Positions 46,548 through 50,023 of a DNA stretch of 64,000 nt are shown piece by piece. The translations under genes and the position numbers were made by a program. The stretch comes from Ancistrus triradiatus (Eukaryota > Chordata > Actinopteri > Siluriformes > Loricariidae). How positions within the stretch are numbered: position 1 is the stretch's first letter; each line of letters starts with the position of its first letter. The stretch lies in the NCBI GenBank assembly GCA_025084515.1, contig JAJAGP010000018.1:62001-126000 (forward strand), given 5' to 3'. Below the pieces are notes generated by a model, which made no database searches, was not told the origin of the DNA, and saw only the letters and a list, made by a program, of their open reading frames with translations.

Positions 46548-48425
46548 AAGACAGAAGTCACTGGCAGCTCAATAAGCATTCGGGAGTACAATTACTCATA
46601 ACAATGCCATCTAGCTTAAAACAGTGAGCGGGTATGTGTCAGGGACATCTCAAATTGGGGAGTGTCTCTAAAAACTGCAAAGAAAGTTGCCAATAATGAA
46701 TGAATGGTTTGCATTTGCTTTTAAAGTAGCTCTACATCACACATTGTATCACTTGCACTGAAAATACTGACATGGCATCCCAAAGGGTTTTAAGAACCAG
46801 TCGTCAACTGTATTCACTAGTCCAGATGCACGATTAAACCAAAAACAGCCCTGTGTGGGTTTCCTTAGAATACGATTATTTGGCAACACAGTTGCACGGC
46901 TGACGGTACCAATGAGCTTGTGACAAGCTTCATCACCAGTTTTTAGGAACCGATTTGGATTTGTGAACGGCCGTTCGCACAACAATCCGGATCAAGCGCC
47001 TCAAAAGGAAGTACTCCAAAGTGGGTGCAGCAGTCAGAAAGCAAAGGCGTTTGAGAATCACCGATGCTGTGGCTTTTTACCTGGTCACTTTTTTCACATT
47101 GTGTTATGTTGAGGCCTTGTCCTAAAAAAAAAAAAAAATCAAGGTTTCCCCATCAATCTGCACTCAATACCCCATAACAACGAAGTGAAAATTTTGAATG
47201 GATATAAGTATTCAGACCCTTTGCTAAGACACTTGTTTAGAAATTTAGCTCTGGGGGCCTCCCATTTCTCTTGATCATCTTTGAGATTTTTCTACACCTT
47301 GATTGGAGTCCACTGGTGGTAAATTCATTTGATTAGACATGATTTGATATAGACACACCTGTATATATAATATCAGAGCAAAAACCAAGCCATGGGGATG
47401 AAAGAACTGTCTGTAGAGCTCAGAAACAGATTTGTGTGGAGGCAATGATCTGGAGAAGGCTACAAAAGAATTTGCTGCACTGCAAGTTCTCAAGAGGACA
47501 GGGGCCTCTGTAATTCTTGAATGGAAGAAGTTTGGAACAACCAGGACTTTTCCTAGAGCACCAAACTAACTAATTGGTGGAGAAGGGCATTGGTAAAAGA
47601 GGTGACCATGAACCCAATAGTCACTCTGAGCTCCAAAGATCCTATGAGCTGATGGCAGAAACGTCCAGAAGGTCAACCATCACTTCAGCACTCCACCAAC
47701 CTGGGCTTTCATGTGTCCCTTTTCCATGTGAAATTTAGGAAAATTAGCAAAATTCTATTTCCACTTTCTCCTTATGGGGTATTGAGTGCAAATTTCCTCA
47801 ACGTAACAAAATGTGACAAAAGCGAAAGGGTCTGAAGACTTTCTGAATGTGTTGCATCTTTGAAGCACTCCAATTCCTCTGATGTACACAAAATCTGGAG
47901 AGATAATCAAATCCAAAATGGTTTGGCCTCTACTAGCTAGACTGCAGACCTATATTTGATTTTTCATATTATTATCATAATATTACTCAAGCACACCTAC
48001 AACACGGGGGTGACATTCACATTTTGAAACCTCTATATTTTTATTAGTACAAAAATGTGTCTGGTTGTCGTCTACAGTTGCAAAATAGTCTTTAAAAACA
48101 ATGAGAGAAATAATAGTGATAATATTATGCCTAAAATGTGCTCTTTTTGCCATATTTTCCACTGCCCATAATGTGAACTATGAAGATAAAGAGCTTCAGA
48201 GAGAAATCAAATTTGAAATCTTTATTTCATCACTTGATCTCAGACCCGAGGTTGGAAAATCATGAATTGAGAGCTCAACAAGTAAGGAAAGCAAAAACAG
48301 TGTAGAAACCAAGGCACCAACGACAAGATAAGAGTCTCTGCTCACCTTTGCTTTGTTGATGGTGCAGTGCAGGGCGTTATTCTCTTGATCGTACAGCAGG
48401 CTGAAGTCCAGAGTGCCGAGAGTGG
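811..48425 (-). CDS. doc2b: doc2b-like gene, spliced coding span (8 exons, N-terminal exon absent)
   Basis: Double C2-like domain protein, a cytosolic calcium and phospholipid sensor that binds SNAREs and Munc13 and promotes vesicle fusion in neurons and endocrine cells (family knowledge). Eight exons on the minus strand, each bounded by AG and GT and joining in frame, give about 287 residues. They run from the start of C2A (TLGTLDFSLLYDQENN) to the C-terminal WHTLTNELPGSGFND. That length equals human DOC2B from the same point to its end. Both C2 domains keep the loop-1 Asp pair (MDHNGLSDPY in C2A, MDANGFSDPY in C2B) and the loop-3 Asp residues (CDEDK, WDYDIGKSND). The exon sequences match DOC2B much better than DOC2A, for example LHCTINKAK and CDEDKFRHNEF. 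A teleost doc2 paralogue such as doc2d cannot be excluded. The start codon, promoter and Munc13-interacting N-terminus are not in the window. Confidence 0.9.
948..2090. other. last doc2b intron, 5-prime-side unique part
   Basis: Intronic sequence with no recognised gene or clear repeat, apart from the SINE fragment that begins at about 2091. Short open frames here have no family resemblance. Confidence 0.5.
2091..2192 (-). mobile_element. tRNA-derived SINE, truncated copy
   Basis: Minus-orientation copy of the SINE family seen complete at 51118-51303. It retains the central 'aacccaacagtggcag' part and the tRNA-like head (ggccaccacag end), but has lost the 'atttagcagacgcc' tail side. Confidence 0.7.
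2365..2461 (-). CDS. doc2b: doc2b exon: C2B calcium-binding loop 3
   Basis: Ninety-seven bases reading EFFYEIKYTELSKKTLEV, then TVWDYDIGKSNDFI. It contains the three loop-3 aspartates of C2B (WDYD and SND). Acceptor AG is at 2463-2462. The donor ATAG/gtaagt leaves one G, completed as Gly by the last exon. Confidence 0.95.
2755..2885. repeat. MITE-type repeat, 'acaacccatt' family
   Basis: Shares 'caatacaacccattc' followed by 'ccactgtttgtcta' with 25618-25790 and 49085-49265. The 49 kb copy ends in 'ggccatatagtgca', a typical fish Tc1/mariner-type MITE end. No coding capacity. Confidence 0.55.
3023..3197 (-). mobile_element. tRNA-derived SINE copy with tandem tail
   Basis: Begins with repeated 'acatttacatttt' units (the SINE tail read backwards), then 'catttagcagacgcc' and the 'ggtgggatttgaacc' B-box region. 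The A-box end is truncated. Confidence 0.75.
3361..3442 (-). CDS. doc2b: doc2b exon: C2B polybasic strand
   Basis: Eighty-two bases reading YLKPDENKKSKHKTAVKKK, then TLNPEFNE. This is the lysine-rich strand of C2B, which in this family binds acidic phospholipids and SNAREs. ENKK here replaces the mammalian VDKK. Acceptor AG is at 3444-3443 and the donor is GAG/gtagag. The reading frame continues into flanking intron on both sides for some distance, so an open frame alone would overcall this exon. Confidence 0.94.
3443..4446. other. doc2b intron segment, nothing recognised
   Basis: No exon, RNA gene or repeat that I can support. Short frames at 3710-4103 lack family resemblance. Confidence 0.5.
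4447..5107 (+). pseudogene. Tc1/mariner-like transposon relic with internal deletions
   Basis: Starts with the 'actttattaggtacacct' end typical of a widespread fish Tc1-like family. An open frame at 4736-5101 joins an N-terminal piece (ADGLQQQKTTLGATPVS) directly to a C-terminal piece (SPQSPDRNPVGQLWEVVERE). The middle of the transposase is therefore missing. The retained P-V-G-Q-L-W region stands where the third catalytic acidic residue of the family normally sits, and reads Gly-Gln instead. Non-functional. A second relic of the same family is at 26442-26962. Confidence 0.75.
5338..5493 (-). mobile_element. tRNA-derived SINE copy
   Basis: Has 'catttagcagatgccc', 'gtcttgctcaaggaccc' and 'ggtgggatttgaaccctgg' in order. 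A short internal duplication ('gacccaagctgacccaa') distinguishes this copy. Confidence 0.75.
5494..6291. other. doc2b intron segment, nothing recognised
   Basis: No gene recognised. At 5990-6065 a 'cctgtgatggatggcgc...gataggctcc' stretch resembles old repeat debris that is common in fish, too degraded to name. Confidence 0.4.
6292..6449 (-). CDS. doc2b: doc2b exon: C2A-C2B linker and C2B loop 1
   Basis: One hundred and fifty-eight bases: the linker IDKTDDKSLEERGR, then the first strands of C2B including RCAHLAAMDANGFSDPYVK. It holds the two loop-1 aspartates of C2B. Acceptor AG is at 6451-6450. The donor AAC/gtgagt leaves AC, which joins A of the next exon as Thr. The linker is short, as in DOC2B, and lacks the insertion seen in mammalian DOC2A, supporting the paralogue call. 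Confidence 0.95.
6876..8360 (+). mobile_element. degenerate Tc1-like transposon
   Basis: Terminal inverted repeats of about 140 bases: the left end begins 'caatgcattcggagtcttca' and the right end is its inverse, ending in 'gaatgcattg'. TA lies on both sides (6874-6875 and 8361-8362). The interior is a decayed transposase. A shortened copy of the same family is at 47083-47854. Confidence 0.88.
7250..8150 (+). pseudogene. Tc1 transposase pseudogene
   Basis: Plus-strand relic inside the 6876-8360 element. The N-terminal DNA-binding part is recognisable near 7250-7390 (ELPVELGDRI..., RSGEGYK), and the catalytic region near 7790-7940 reads KLNGAKYRDILHENLIQ and FQQDYDPKH. The second catalytic Asp is kept. 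A TAG stop follows KTT at about 7938, and several frameshifts break the frame, so no transposase can be made. Confidence 0.85.
8361..9300. other. doc2b intron segment, possible conserved non-coding patch
   Basis: No gene. An A-run lies at 8430-8443. The stretch 8780-8960 is less AT-rich than its surroundings and contains 'gttaattagctgtgg', a homeodomain-like TAATTA core. Whether it is conserved cannot be judged without alignment. Confidence 0.3.
9300..9480. repeat. interspersed repeat, copy 1 of 2
   Basis: Shares 'attacagtctgtaatccatc', 'tactttgtttgtccc' and 'caaccaaaaatgtccagcc' with 56577-56900. Relative to that copy, about 170 bases in the middle are missing here. Class not recognised. 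Confidence 0.6.
9851..10032. repeat. AT-rich imperfect palindrome
   Basis: The left arm, from 'ataatagattaacaatag', is the inverse complement of the right arm, which ends 'ttgctaatctattactatta'. Arms are about 75-85 bases with scattered mismatches, centred near 9938. It could extrude as a cruciform. Confidence 0.65.
10033..11043. other. doc2b intron segment, nothing recognised
   Basis: No exon, RNA gene or named repeat. Frames of about 100 codons on either strand show no family motif. Confidence 0.5.
11289..11975 (+). pseudogene. Tc1 transposase pseudogene, N-terminal and middle part
   Basis: Two open pieces (11289-11567 and 11706-11984) in different frames match the DNA-binding and catalytic regions of a Tc1-like transposase. 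The second ends just after QQDNA, the motif holding the second catalytic Asp. Frameshifted and cut off by the sequence beginning at about 11951, so not functional. Confidence 0.7.
11986..12442 (-). mobile_element. internally deleted RTE-type LINE (SINE-like derivative)
   Basis: Flanked by a 15-base direct repeat, tcaggtattactaga (11971-11985) and tcaggtattattaga (12443-12457), with one mismatch. Read on the minus strand it gives a leader with 'cccggaatggtgagggttgc', then LRVATRNVGTMTGKGREL, which resembles the start of an RTE endonuclease domain. This runs directly in frame into VRVEDVEDRVRWKRLTRCGD, which resembles the end of the reverse transcriptase ORF, and then a (AAG)n tail at about 12004-11990. 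The 5-prime and 3-prime ends of the LINE are thus joined and nearly all coding sequence is missing. Confidence 0.7.
12458..12842. repeat. unclassified insert inside the Tc1 element
   Basis: Separates the two transposase halves and is not Tc1 sequence. It starts near 'tgttatttgggtcgttcctc' and includes 'ctagggggcgataggg', which reminds me of a fish LTR end. I could not find both LTR termini, so no class is given. Confidence 0.4.
13192..14351. other. doc2b intron segment, nothing recognised
   Basis: No gene, RNA or repeat that I can name. It lies between the Tc1-like element and the donor site of the C2A loop-3 exon. Confidence 0.5.
14352..14478 (-). CDS. doc2b: doc2b exon: C2A calcium-binding loop 3 and end
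   Basis: One hundred and twenty-seven bases reading ISVCDEDKFRHNEFIGETRI, then the PLKKLKPNQ...CLEKQLP segment, which closes C2A. The CDED motif supplies the loop-3 acidic residues. The acidic position after RH is Asn, as in mammalian DOC2B. Acceptor AG is at 14480-14479 and the donor is CCT/gtgagt, ending on a codon boundary. Confidence 0.95.
14615..14790 (+). mobile_element. tRNA-derived SINE copy lacking B box
   Basis: Plus orientation: 'tggtagcctagcagttaagg' (A-box region), then 'ctgccactgttgggtcc', then 'gtaagtcgctctggataagg' and a degenerate tail. The B-box segment between them is deleted. It also carries a duplicated 'tgagttggta' stretch. Confidence 0.78.
14877..15022 (-). mobile_element. 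tRNA-derived SINE copy
   Basis: Opposite orientation to the neighbouring copy at 14615-14790 and only about 90 bases away. Contains 'catttagcagacgccc', 'gagcgacttacgactg' and 'gggatttgaaccctggacc'. The A-box end is truncated. Confidence 0.8.
15066..15262 (-). repeat. 'gacttgac'-tailed interspersed repeat
   Basis: Minus copy of a family whose plus form reads 'gagtcttggtcctcccaagg', then 'tgccactgtcgccctaggc', and ends 'aaataaatctgacttgac'. Other copies are at 16380-16556, 18915-19127, 48845-49072, 59040-59376 and 61612-61795. No coding sequence; class not known to me. Confidence 0.75.
15541..15660 (+). repeat. interspersed repeat paired with 45390-45500
   Basis: Shares 'aggtagggattt', 'ggctcccattatctgaa' and 'ttcaagtgc' with 45390-45500. 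In both places a SINE copy follows immediately, so the pair may be parts of one longer element. Confidence 0.5.
15661..15836 (-). mobile_element. tRNA-derived SINE copy, diverged
   Basis: Degenerate minus copy. It keeps 'cttatcctgagtgacttaca', 'gggttaagggtcgcactcaa' and the head 'aaccttaaccactaggct', but the 'cagcttggcag' core is altered. Confidence 0.7.
16380..16556 (-). repeat. 'gacttgac'-tailed repeat, diverged copy
   Basis: Reads 'ttgggaggaccaagactcaa' and 'gcaagcctac' as the inverse of the family consensus. The 'gacttgac' end is replaced by unrelated sequence. Confidence 0.65.
17266..18660 (+). mobile_element. Tc1-like transposon, nearly full length
   Basis: Left end from 'aaataaagagaacccagttc' through 'gatccaatattacatatta', with the matching inverse at about 18600-18650. 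Outer parts of both terminal repeats are lost compared with the copy at 33712-34736. The AT microsatellite abuts the right end. Confidence 0.88.
17537..18584 (+). pseudogene. Tc1 transposase pseudogene, catalytic Asp lost
   Basis: Spans a whole Tc1-type transposase from ATG at 17537 to TGA at 18582-18584. Recognisable parts are the helix-turn-helix region (VVDAHQAGKGYK, FGLHQPTVRQIVYKW), the catalytic core (QQDNDPKH at about 18270) and NPIEMLWKDLKRAM near 18380. Codon 3 is TGA. The first catalytic residue of the DDE triad reads WMGETKIE instead of W-x-D-E-T, so Asp is replaced by Gly. Several frameshifts follow. Not functional. Confidence 0.88.
18668..18803. repeat. (AT)n-(GT)n compound microsatellite
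   Basis: About 95 bases of AT/TA alternation followed by about 38 bases of GT repeat. The open frame of Ile-Tyr repeats across it is an artefact of the repeat. Confidence 0.97.
18915..19127 (+). repeat. 'gacttgac'-tailed interspersed repeat
   Basis: Plus copy with 'tgccttgtcactgtcaccct'-type core near 19000 (ttgtcactgtcaccctaggc) and end 'agctgacttgacttg'. Confidence 0.75.
19130..20990. other. doc2b intron segment, nothing recognised
   Basis: No gene, RNA or named repeat. AT-rich up to about 20450, more balanced after that. Confidence 0.5.
20991..21090. repeat. old interspersed repeat debris
   Basis: 'ctggagccttatccctgg' followed by 'gggtatccaacctgaaccgg' and 'gggcaccagtcc' matches a phrase common in fish repeats. 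Too short to classify. Confidence 0.35.
21550..22000. other. CpG-rich intronic segment
   Basis: Noticeably more CpG dinucleotides than neighbouring AT-rich intron (for example 'gcgcggag', 'cgctcgcggctgccgcaagg'), with TAATTA-type motifs (tcctaattaac at about 21738). Possibly regulatory. No promoter or exon is visible, and conservation is untested. Confidence 0.3.
22108..22147. repeat. (ATCT)n-(AT)n microsatellite
   Basis: Five ATCT units run into about ten AT units. Confidence 0.95.
22465..22552. mobile_element. pogo/Tigger-like element end
   Basis: 'cgatggatttgtcgaaacgt' then 'atcggggactgcctgta' resembles the terminal sequence of Tigger-like elements. The same 'gatggatttgtcggaacgtatcc' phrase occurs inside 55826-56385 and 57932-58332. 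Only one end is present. Confidence 0.5.
22553..24545. other. doc2b intron segment, little recognised
   Basis: No gene. A T-run lies at about 23906-23922 and a short CA-rich stretch at 24360-24376. Frames on both strands lack family motifs. Confidence 0.5.
24590..24807 (-). repeat. older fish repeat, left part, split by hAT MITE
   Basis: Contains 'ccaggacgtcccacagatgc' and 'tgatcagactgagatttgga', phrases typical of a fish Tc1-associated repeat. It continues after the MITE at 25494 ('ctgatggagttcaggtcaat') to about 25600. The MITE therefore inserted into it. Confidence 0.55.
24808..25493. mobile_element. hAT-type MITE, 686 bp
   Basis: Terminal inverted repeats: left 'taggggtgtaacgatgca', right 'tgcatcgttacacccct' plus 'a'. 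Flanks atgtctgg (24800-24807) and gtgtctga (25494-25501) agree at six of eight positions, consistent with an aged 8-base target duplication. No transposase. The same end sequence occurs on the coding hAT element at 51615-52930. Confidence 0.85.
25618..25790. repeat. MITE-type repeat, 'acaacccatt' family
   Basis: 'cagtacaacccattccactg' and 'caagaggtgtccacacactt' match the 49085-49265 copy, but without the outer 'ggccatatagtgca' end. Confidence 0.55.
25795..26440. other. doc2b intron segment, nothing recognised
   Basis: No gene or clear repeat. T- and A-runs occur near 26016 and 26074. Confidence 0.45.
26442..26962 (+). pseudogene. Tc1/mariner-like transposon relic
   Basis: Same family as 4447-5107. 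It starts 'actttattatgtaaacctgg' and keeps 'cttgttgatgccagaggaga', then a frame with NWTREDWKNTAWSG and CNGVRDIFLAHFEPK. The piece that should carry the first catalytic Asp is deleted: AWSG jumps straight to KHGSILPC. Non-functional. Confidence 0.72.
27010..27119 (-). CDS. doc2b: doc2b exon: C2A middle strands
   Basis: One hundred and ten bases reading ANKLRTKTLRNTLNP, then a segment including ETLTYYGITDEDMVRKTL. This is the basic strand and middle of C2A. Acceptor AG is at 27121-27120. The donor CAG/gtacct leaves two bases (AG) that join G of the next exon to make Arg. The exon is near-identical to mammalian DOC2B; VWSETL here replaces a W-N-E-T-L type sequence. Confidence 0.95.
27120..27798. 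other. doc2b intron segment, nothing recognised
   Basis: No feature apart from the splice acceptor of the C2A exon at its left edge and an A-run at 27361-27370. Confidence 0.5.
27799..28521 (+). mobile_element. pogo/Tigger-like non-autonomous element
   Basis: Left end 'cagcggtacctcggttc', right end the inverse 'gaaccgaggtaccactg' followed by TA. A 38-codon frame at 28083-28199 begins MGPKR, like the start of Tigger-type transposases, but then stops. Related copies are at 50024-50482, 55826-56385 and 57932-58332. Confidence 0.78.
28792..28866 (-). CDS. doc2b: doc2b exon: C2A calcium-binding loop 1
   Basis: A 25-codon, phase 0-0 exon reading GLKPMDHNGLSDPYVKLHLL then PGASK. It carries both loop-1 aspartates of C2A (in MDHNG and SDPY), which coordinate calcium in this family. 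Mammalian DOC2B has Ala where this has Ser in LSDPY. Acceptor AG is at 28868-28867 and the donor is AAA/gtacgt. The intron separating it from the first C2A exon is about 19.5 kb, the longest in the window. Confidence 0.95.
29490..29665 (+). repeat. Tc1-like C-terminal debris repeat
   Basis: 'cattaactccatctgacacc', 'agatgaattggaagggc' and 'catcagtgcctgagatcac' match 50605-50882 and the inverse of 48480-48625. It looks like the decayed 3-prime part of a fish Tc1-like element. Confidence 0.55.
30009..30135 (-). mobile_element. tRNA-derived SINE, highly diverged
   Basis: 'gcatttatccataacgact' and 'ggtcttactcaagggcac' are the recognisable parts. Oldest-looking copy of the family in the window. 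Confidence 0.5.
31160..32680. repeat. tandem array, about 11 units of about 135 bp
   Basis: The phrase 'ctcctagatactctaaatgg' or a variant recurs at about 31220, 31302, 31444, 31575, 31716, 31848, 31967, 32090, 32234, 32441 and 32567, with spacings of 82-207 bases. Each unit also carries 'gtttggccttctcagtggta'-like and 'aataacatacaggtag'-like parts. Two unit types exist (one with 'aatggctccagttacag', one with 'gagtttgctgttttcagt'), partly alternating. No coding signal. Confidence 0.85.
32681..33711. other. doc2b large intron segment, nothing recognised
   Basis: No gene or named repeat between the tandem array and the Tc1 derivative. Confidence 0.5.
33712..34736 (-). mobile_element. internally deleted Tc1-like transposon
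   Basis: Both outer ends are intact: left 'cagtggtgcttgaaagtttg', right its inverse 'caagcaccactg'. TA duplicates lie at 33710-33711 and 34737-34738, and the terminal repeats exceed 200 bases. At 1025 bases it is shorter than a normal 1.6-kb Tc1. Same family as 17266-18660 and 38396-38921. Confidence 0.9.
33930..34388 (-). pseudogene. Tc1 transposase N-terminal fragment
   Basis: Encodes the DNA-binding half: EISEELRKRVVDAHQAGKGY, then FGLHQSTVRQIVYKWKKF and ITPRARRVIVGEVTKDP. A frameshift near 34010 moves to NIAARLQFAKDHMDEPEGYW, then the frame breaks into terminal-repeat sequence. All three catalytic acidic residues are missing. The plus-strand 154-codon frame here is its antisense shadow. 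Confidence 0.9.
34895..35052 (+). mobile_element. tRNA-derived SINE, diverged copy
   Basis: 'ttcagtgattaaggttcta', 'gtacaaatcctgtc' (B-box region) and 'gagcaagacccttaacc' in order, ending 'gcggtaaatgtaaacgc'. Plus orientation. Confidence 0.6.
35053..37890. other. doc2b large intron segment, nothing recognised
   Basis: About 2.8 kb with no gene, RNA or repeat that I can name. Short frames are scattered on both strands and none shows a family motif. Confidence 0.5.
37893..38200 (-). repeat. 'ggccaaaagtatgtggac' fish repeat
   Basis: Begins 'ttggccaaaagtatgtggac', then 'agaccagacacagataatag', 'ggcctggctcgcactagag' and 'ccaattcatcccaaggtatt'. This layout is common in fish genomes and associated with Tc1-type elements. 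Transposase sequence is not detectable. Confidence 0.65.
38396..38921 (-). mobile_element. Tc1-like transposon fragment (5-prime half)
   Basis: Retains one complete terminal repeat ending 'caagcaccactg' before TA at 38922-38923. It also keeps the transposase start (minus strand: MARTKEISEELRKRVVDAHQ at about 38586-38527) and breaks off abruptly at about 38396 within the PRSGRST segment. This copy preserves the MARTK start lost in the 33712 copy. Confidence 0.88.
39982..40223. repeat. local duplication, copy 1
   Basis: Shares 'gcttatcacaccatgacaac', 'tcaatatggctgataaccag' and 'ttttcagccacagcc'-like segments with 40734-40970. I do not recognise it as a known transposon, and no terminal repeats or target duplications are visible. 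Confidence 0.75.
40734..40970. repeat. local duplication, copy 2
   Basis: Same orientation as copy 1, starting about 750 bases away. The match is strongest from 'ctccagttgag' to 'actaatcaagctgga' and fades afterwards. Confidence 0.75.
41188..41613. mobile_element. Tc1/mariner-type MITE, 'cagtgcaaaagtc' ends
   Basis: Left end 'cagtgcaaaagtcttaggcc', right end the inverse 'ggcccaagacttttgcacag', with TA at both junctions. About 425 bases, no transposase. Partial copies are at 46205-46305 and 50945-51032. Confidence 0.85.
41735..41832. mobile_element. solo terminal repeat of Tc1-like family
   Basis: 'catatttatgcagaaatatg' and 'ttcacaaactctaaagggtt' match the outer terminal repeat of 33712-34736. 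The rest of the element is absent. Confidence 0.6.
41890..43200. other. doc2b large intron segment, nothing recognised
   Basis: No gene or repeat recognised. T-run at about 43046-43055. Confidence 0.5.
43270..43694. mobile_element. hAT-type MITE with perfect 8-bp target duplication
   Basis: Ends 'cagtggttcccaacc' and its inverse 'gggaaccactg'. Flanked by identical gtttaaat at 43262-43269 and 43695-43702. 425 bases, no coding sequence. The end sequence is typical of Charlie-like hAT elements. Confidence 0.9.
43968..44265. repeat. minisatellite of 'cagcgagttaaa' units
   Basis: Degenerate tandem repeats of 'caaacagcgagttaaacagc' with 'gcatgctcaa' or 'gcacgctgaa' spacers, about ten units. It creates a plus-strand frame (44023-44229) of repeated SNSELNS residues, with no start context or family match. 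Confidence 0.85.
44266..45389. other. doc2b large intron segment, nothing recognised
   Basis: No gene. An A-run lies at 45017-45027 and a G-run at 44700-44710. Confidence 0.5.
45390..45500 (+). repeat. interspersed repeat paired with 15541-15660
   Basis: 'aggtagggatttcc', 'aaggctcccgttatctgaa' and 'gttcaagtgccc' align with the earlier copy. Confidence 0.5.
45498..45560 (-). mobile_element. tRNA-derived SINE fragment
   Basis: 'cccaacaatggcagcttggc' followed by 'ggaatttgaactcacaacc': only the central and B-box part is present. Confidence 0.6.
45561..46204. other. doc2b large intron segment, nothing recognised
   Basis: No gene. A C-run is at about 45979-45990. Confidence 0.45.
46205..46305. 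mobile_element. MITE fragment, right end of 41188 family
   Basis: 'tggtcattataccattgtt' through 'ggcggcctaagacttttgcc' then 'agcattgta'. Only one terminus remains. Confidence 0.7.
46459..46543. repeat. (GA)n microsatellite
   Basis: About 85 bases of GA repeat with one GATA interruption. The Ser-Leu repeat frame on the minus strand is an artefact. Confidence 0.97.
47083..47854 (+). mobile_element. internally deleted Tc1-like transposon
   Basis: Same family as 6876-8360. The left side matches through the transposase N-terminal region (about 47400-47720), then jumps at about 47725 to the right terminal repeat, ending 'gactttctgaatgtgttgca'. The catalytic domain is absent. It could only move with transposase made elsewhere. 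Confidence 0.85.
47855..48345. other. doc2b intron next to the first C2A exon
   Basis: No gene or repeat recognised apart from the splice donor at 48345-48344. Confidence 0.5.
48346..48425 (-). CDS. doc2b: doc2b exon: start of C2A domain
   Basis: Eighty bases: two bases completing a codon from the missing upstream exon, then 26 codons reading TLGTLDFSLLYDQENN...CTINKAK, the first beta strands of C2A. The acceptor AG is at 48427-48426 after a tttcac-type tract. The donor is AAG/gtgagc, with GT at 48345-48344. It ends on a codon boundary, as the next exon requires. This is the most 5-prime exon of the gene that I can recognise. About 15.5 kb of upstream intron follows to the window edge without a convincing N-terminal exon. 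Confidence 0.93.
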
Positions 48426-48479
48426 CTGTGAACAGAGACAGAAGAAATACTGCTCACCAGTCCTCCACAACATTTCTAC

Positions 48480-48625
48480 ACCATATATACAAACGTTTCT
48501 GGACATCCAAAAATTCCACTCTTCTGAGAAGAGACTTTCAGGTGATTCACAGTTGCCGTTCCAATTCATCTCAGTGTTTTCTGATGGAGGCTAAGTGAAG
48601 GCTCAGTGCAAATCTGCCAAGTCCT
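48480..48625 (-). repeat. Tc1-like C-terminal debris repeat
   Basis: Inverse orientation of the 29490-29665 and 50605-50882 repeat ('ccgttccaattcatctcagt', 'ttctgatggagg'). Confidence 0.5.
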
Positions 48626-48844
48626 CCATCAAAACTGGCAAATCATTCCTTTATTTACTTTGTTTTAAGAGGGCAGGACAGAAAGTTGTTGAACTCCGGT
48701 TGGCTGGGGACTTTCCCCCTGATATGCATGTTTTTTACATTATTTTATTCAGTATATTATTTATCTTTTAATATTTAATTCGTTTCTTTTTTTTTTACTA
48801 TTACTATAGACTTATTTGACTGGATACATTAGTATCATTCTTAC

Positions 48845-49072
48845 TTTTAGCATCTACACCACCCAAGGAGGATGAGTCCCTTTTTTTGAGTCTTGGTCCT
48901 CCCAAGGTTTCTTCCTGATAACATTTAGGCAGTTTTCCTTGCCACTGTCGCCCTATGGCTTGCTCAATATGGGTTTGGCCTTAGATATTAGAAGATAACC
49001 TAAAACTGTAAAAGCTGCTTTGAGATGATGCTCCAATGTAAAGAGCGCCATAGAACTAAATTGACTTGACAA
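48845..49072 (+). repeat. 'gacttgac'-tailed interspersed repeat
   Basis: 'gagtcttggtcctcccaagg', 'ttgccactgtcgccctatgg' and the end 'taaattgacttgac'. One of the best-preserved copies. Confidence 0.8.
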
Positions 49073-49084
49073 TTGAAACCTATT

Positions 49085-49265
49085 CAAATGCCAAACTGAG
49101 AGCCAATGACGTTTCAGTACAACCCATGCTGTTTCCACTGTTTTTCTATGGAGATTCTATGCTAGTACGCTTCATGTTATGAACTTGCTGACAGTGAGTG
49201 GGACTGAAAGAGCAAAAAACAGTCATTCGAAGTGGTGTCCACAAACTTTTGGCCATATAGTGCAT
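49085..49265. repeat. MITE-type repeat with 'ggccatatagtgca' end
   Basis: Best copy of the 'acaacccat' family. Right end 'ccacaaacttttggccatat' then 'agtgca'. Confidence 0.6.
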
Positions 49266-50023
49266 GGCTGTGTGATTTTCTGACTAGAATGCGTTATTAC
49301 AGTCCAGTAGGTACTGCGTTCATGCCCTGGTGCTTTTGATGGGCACCATGCATTGACGGCCATGTGCTCCCTGCAAGGCTGTTTTTTTTTGCATTCACAT
49401 TGTTTGAGAATGCGGCGAATCTCAGAGCAACGATGAAAGGTCCGTGAGGTCTTTCATCACACAAGTGACCTTCAAACCGACGTTCGGTGCGCCTCAAGTC
49501 ACGGGTGGAAAGGTGCGCTAAATACAACAGTCAATAGACTAAATCTGAGTCATGCGTGGGCGGGAGTAATGGCCTTCAAACACCCCTGCTGTGCGTGGGT
49601 CGGCATGAGGGCTGGTGTCAGGACGTGAATCAAGCCTCAGGCTGGAGTCCAGCAGGAGGCTCACAGTGACCATCTGGAGTTCAGGTACTTCACGCTGGGC
49701 GTTATCTGAGCTGGAAAGGCTGGTACTGCATTCTCCTTACTTAGCAATACCCGGGGCTTTCCTCCTACACACACCATCAGCTTTCCTGGCCTTAATCTTT
49801 ATAAACTATCACAAGGCAGCTAAGCAGACGAACGGTTCTATTAAACCAGACCTTCAGAGCTTTGAAGATTGAAGCCAAAAGTCTAAAACCACCATTTTTC
49901 ATCACAAATCACATAATCATCCTAACAATTTGAGTGAAAAGTTTGCACTCTAGCTGGCACGGACTCCAAACGTTTGTCCAAAATATGACGAGCATGATTT
50001 CGCAATATACTGGTACCTACAGT
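49266..50023. other. upstream doc2b intron, nothing recognised
   Basis: No gene. A short stretch at 49340-49375 read on the minus strand gives REHMAV, faintly like the DOC2 N-terminus, and was rejected (see rejected list). Confidence 0.45.

Noticed and set aside
46370..46591. Ser-Leu repeat open frame on minus strand
   Set aside because: Produced by the GA microsatellite.
49340..49375. Minus-strand reading REHMAVNAWCP, faintly like the DOC2 N-terminal QEHMA-x-x-V-C-P segment
   Set aside because: Only a few residues match. The flanks show neither the preceding basic start nor the following conserved PIRPI-type sequence, and there is no proper exon context.
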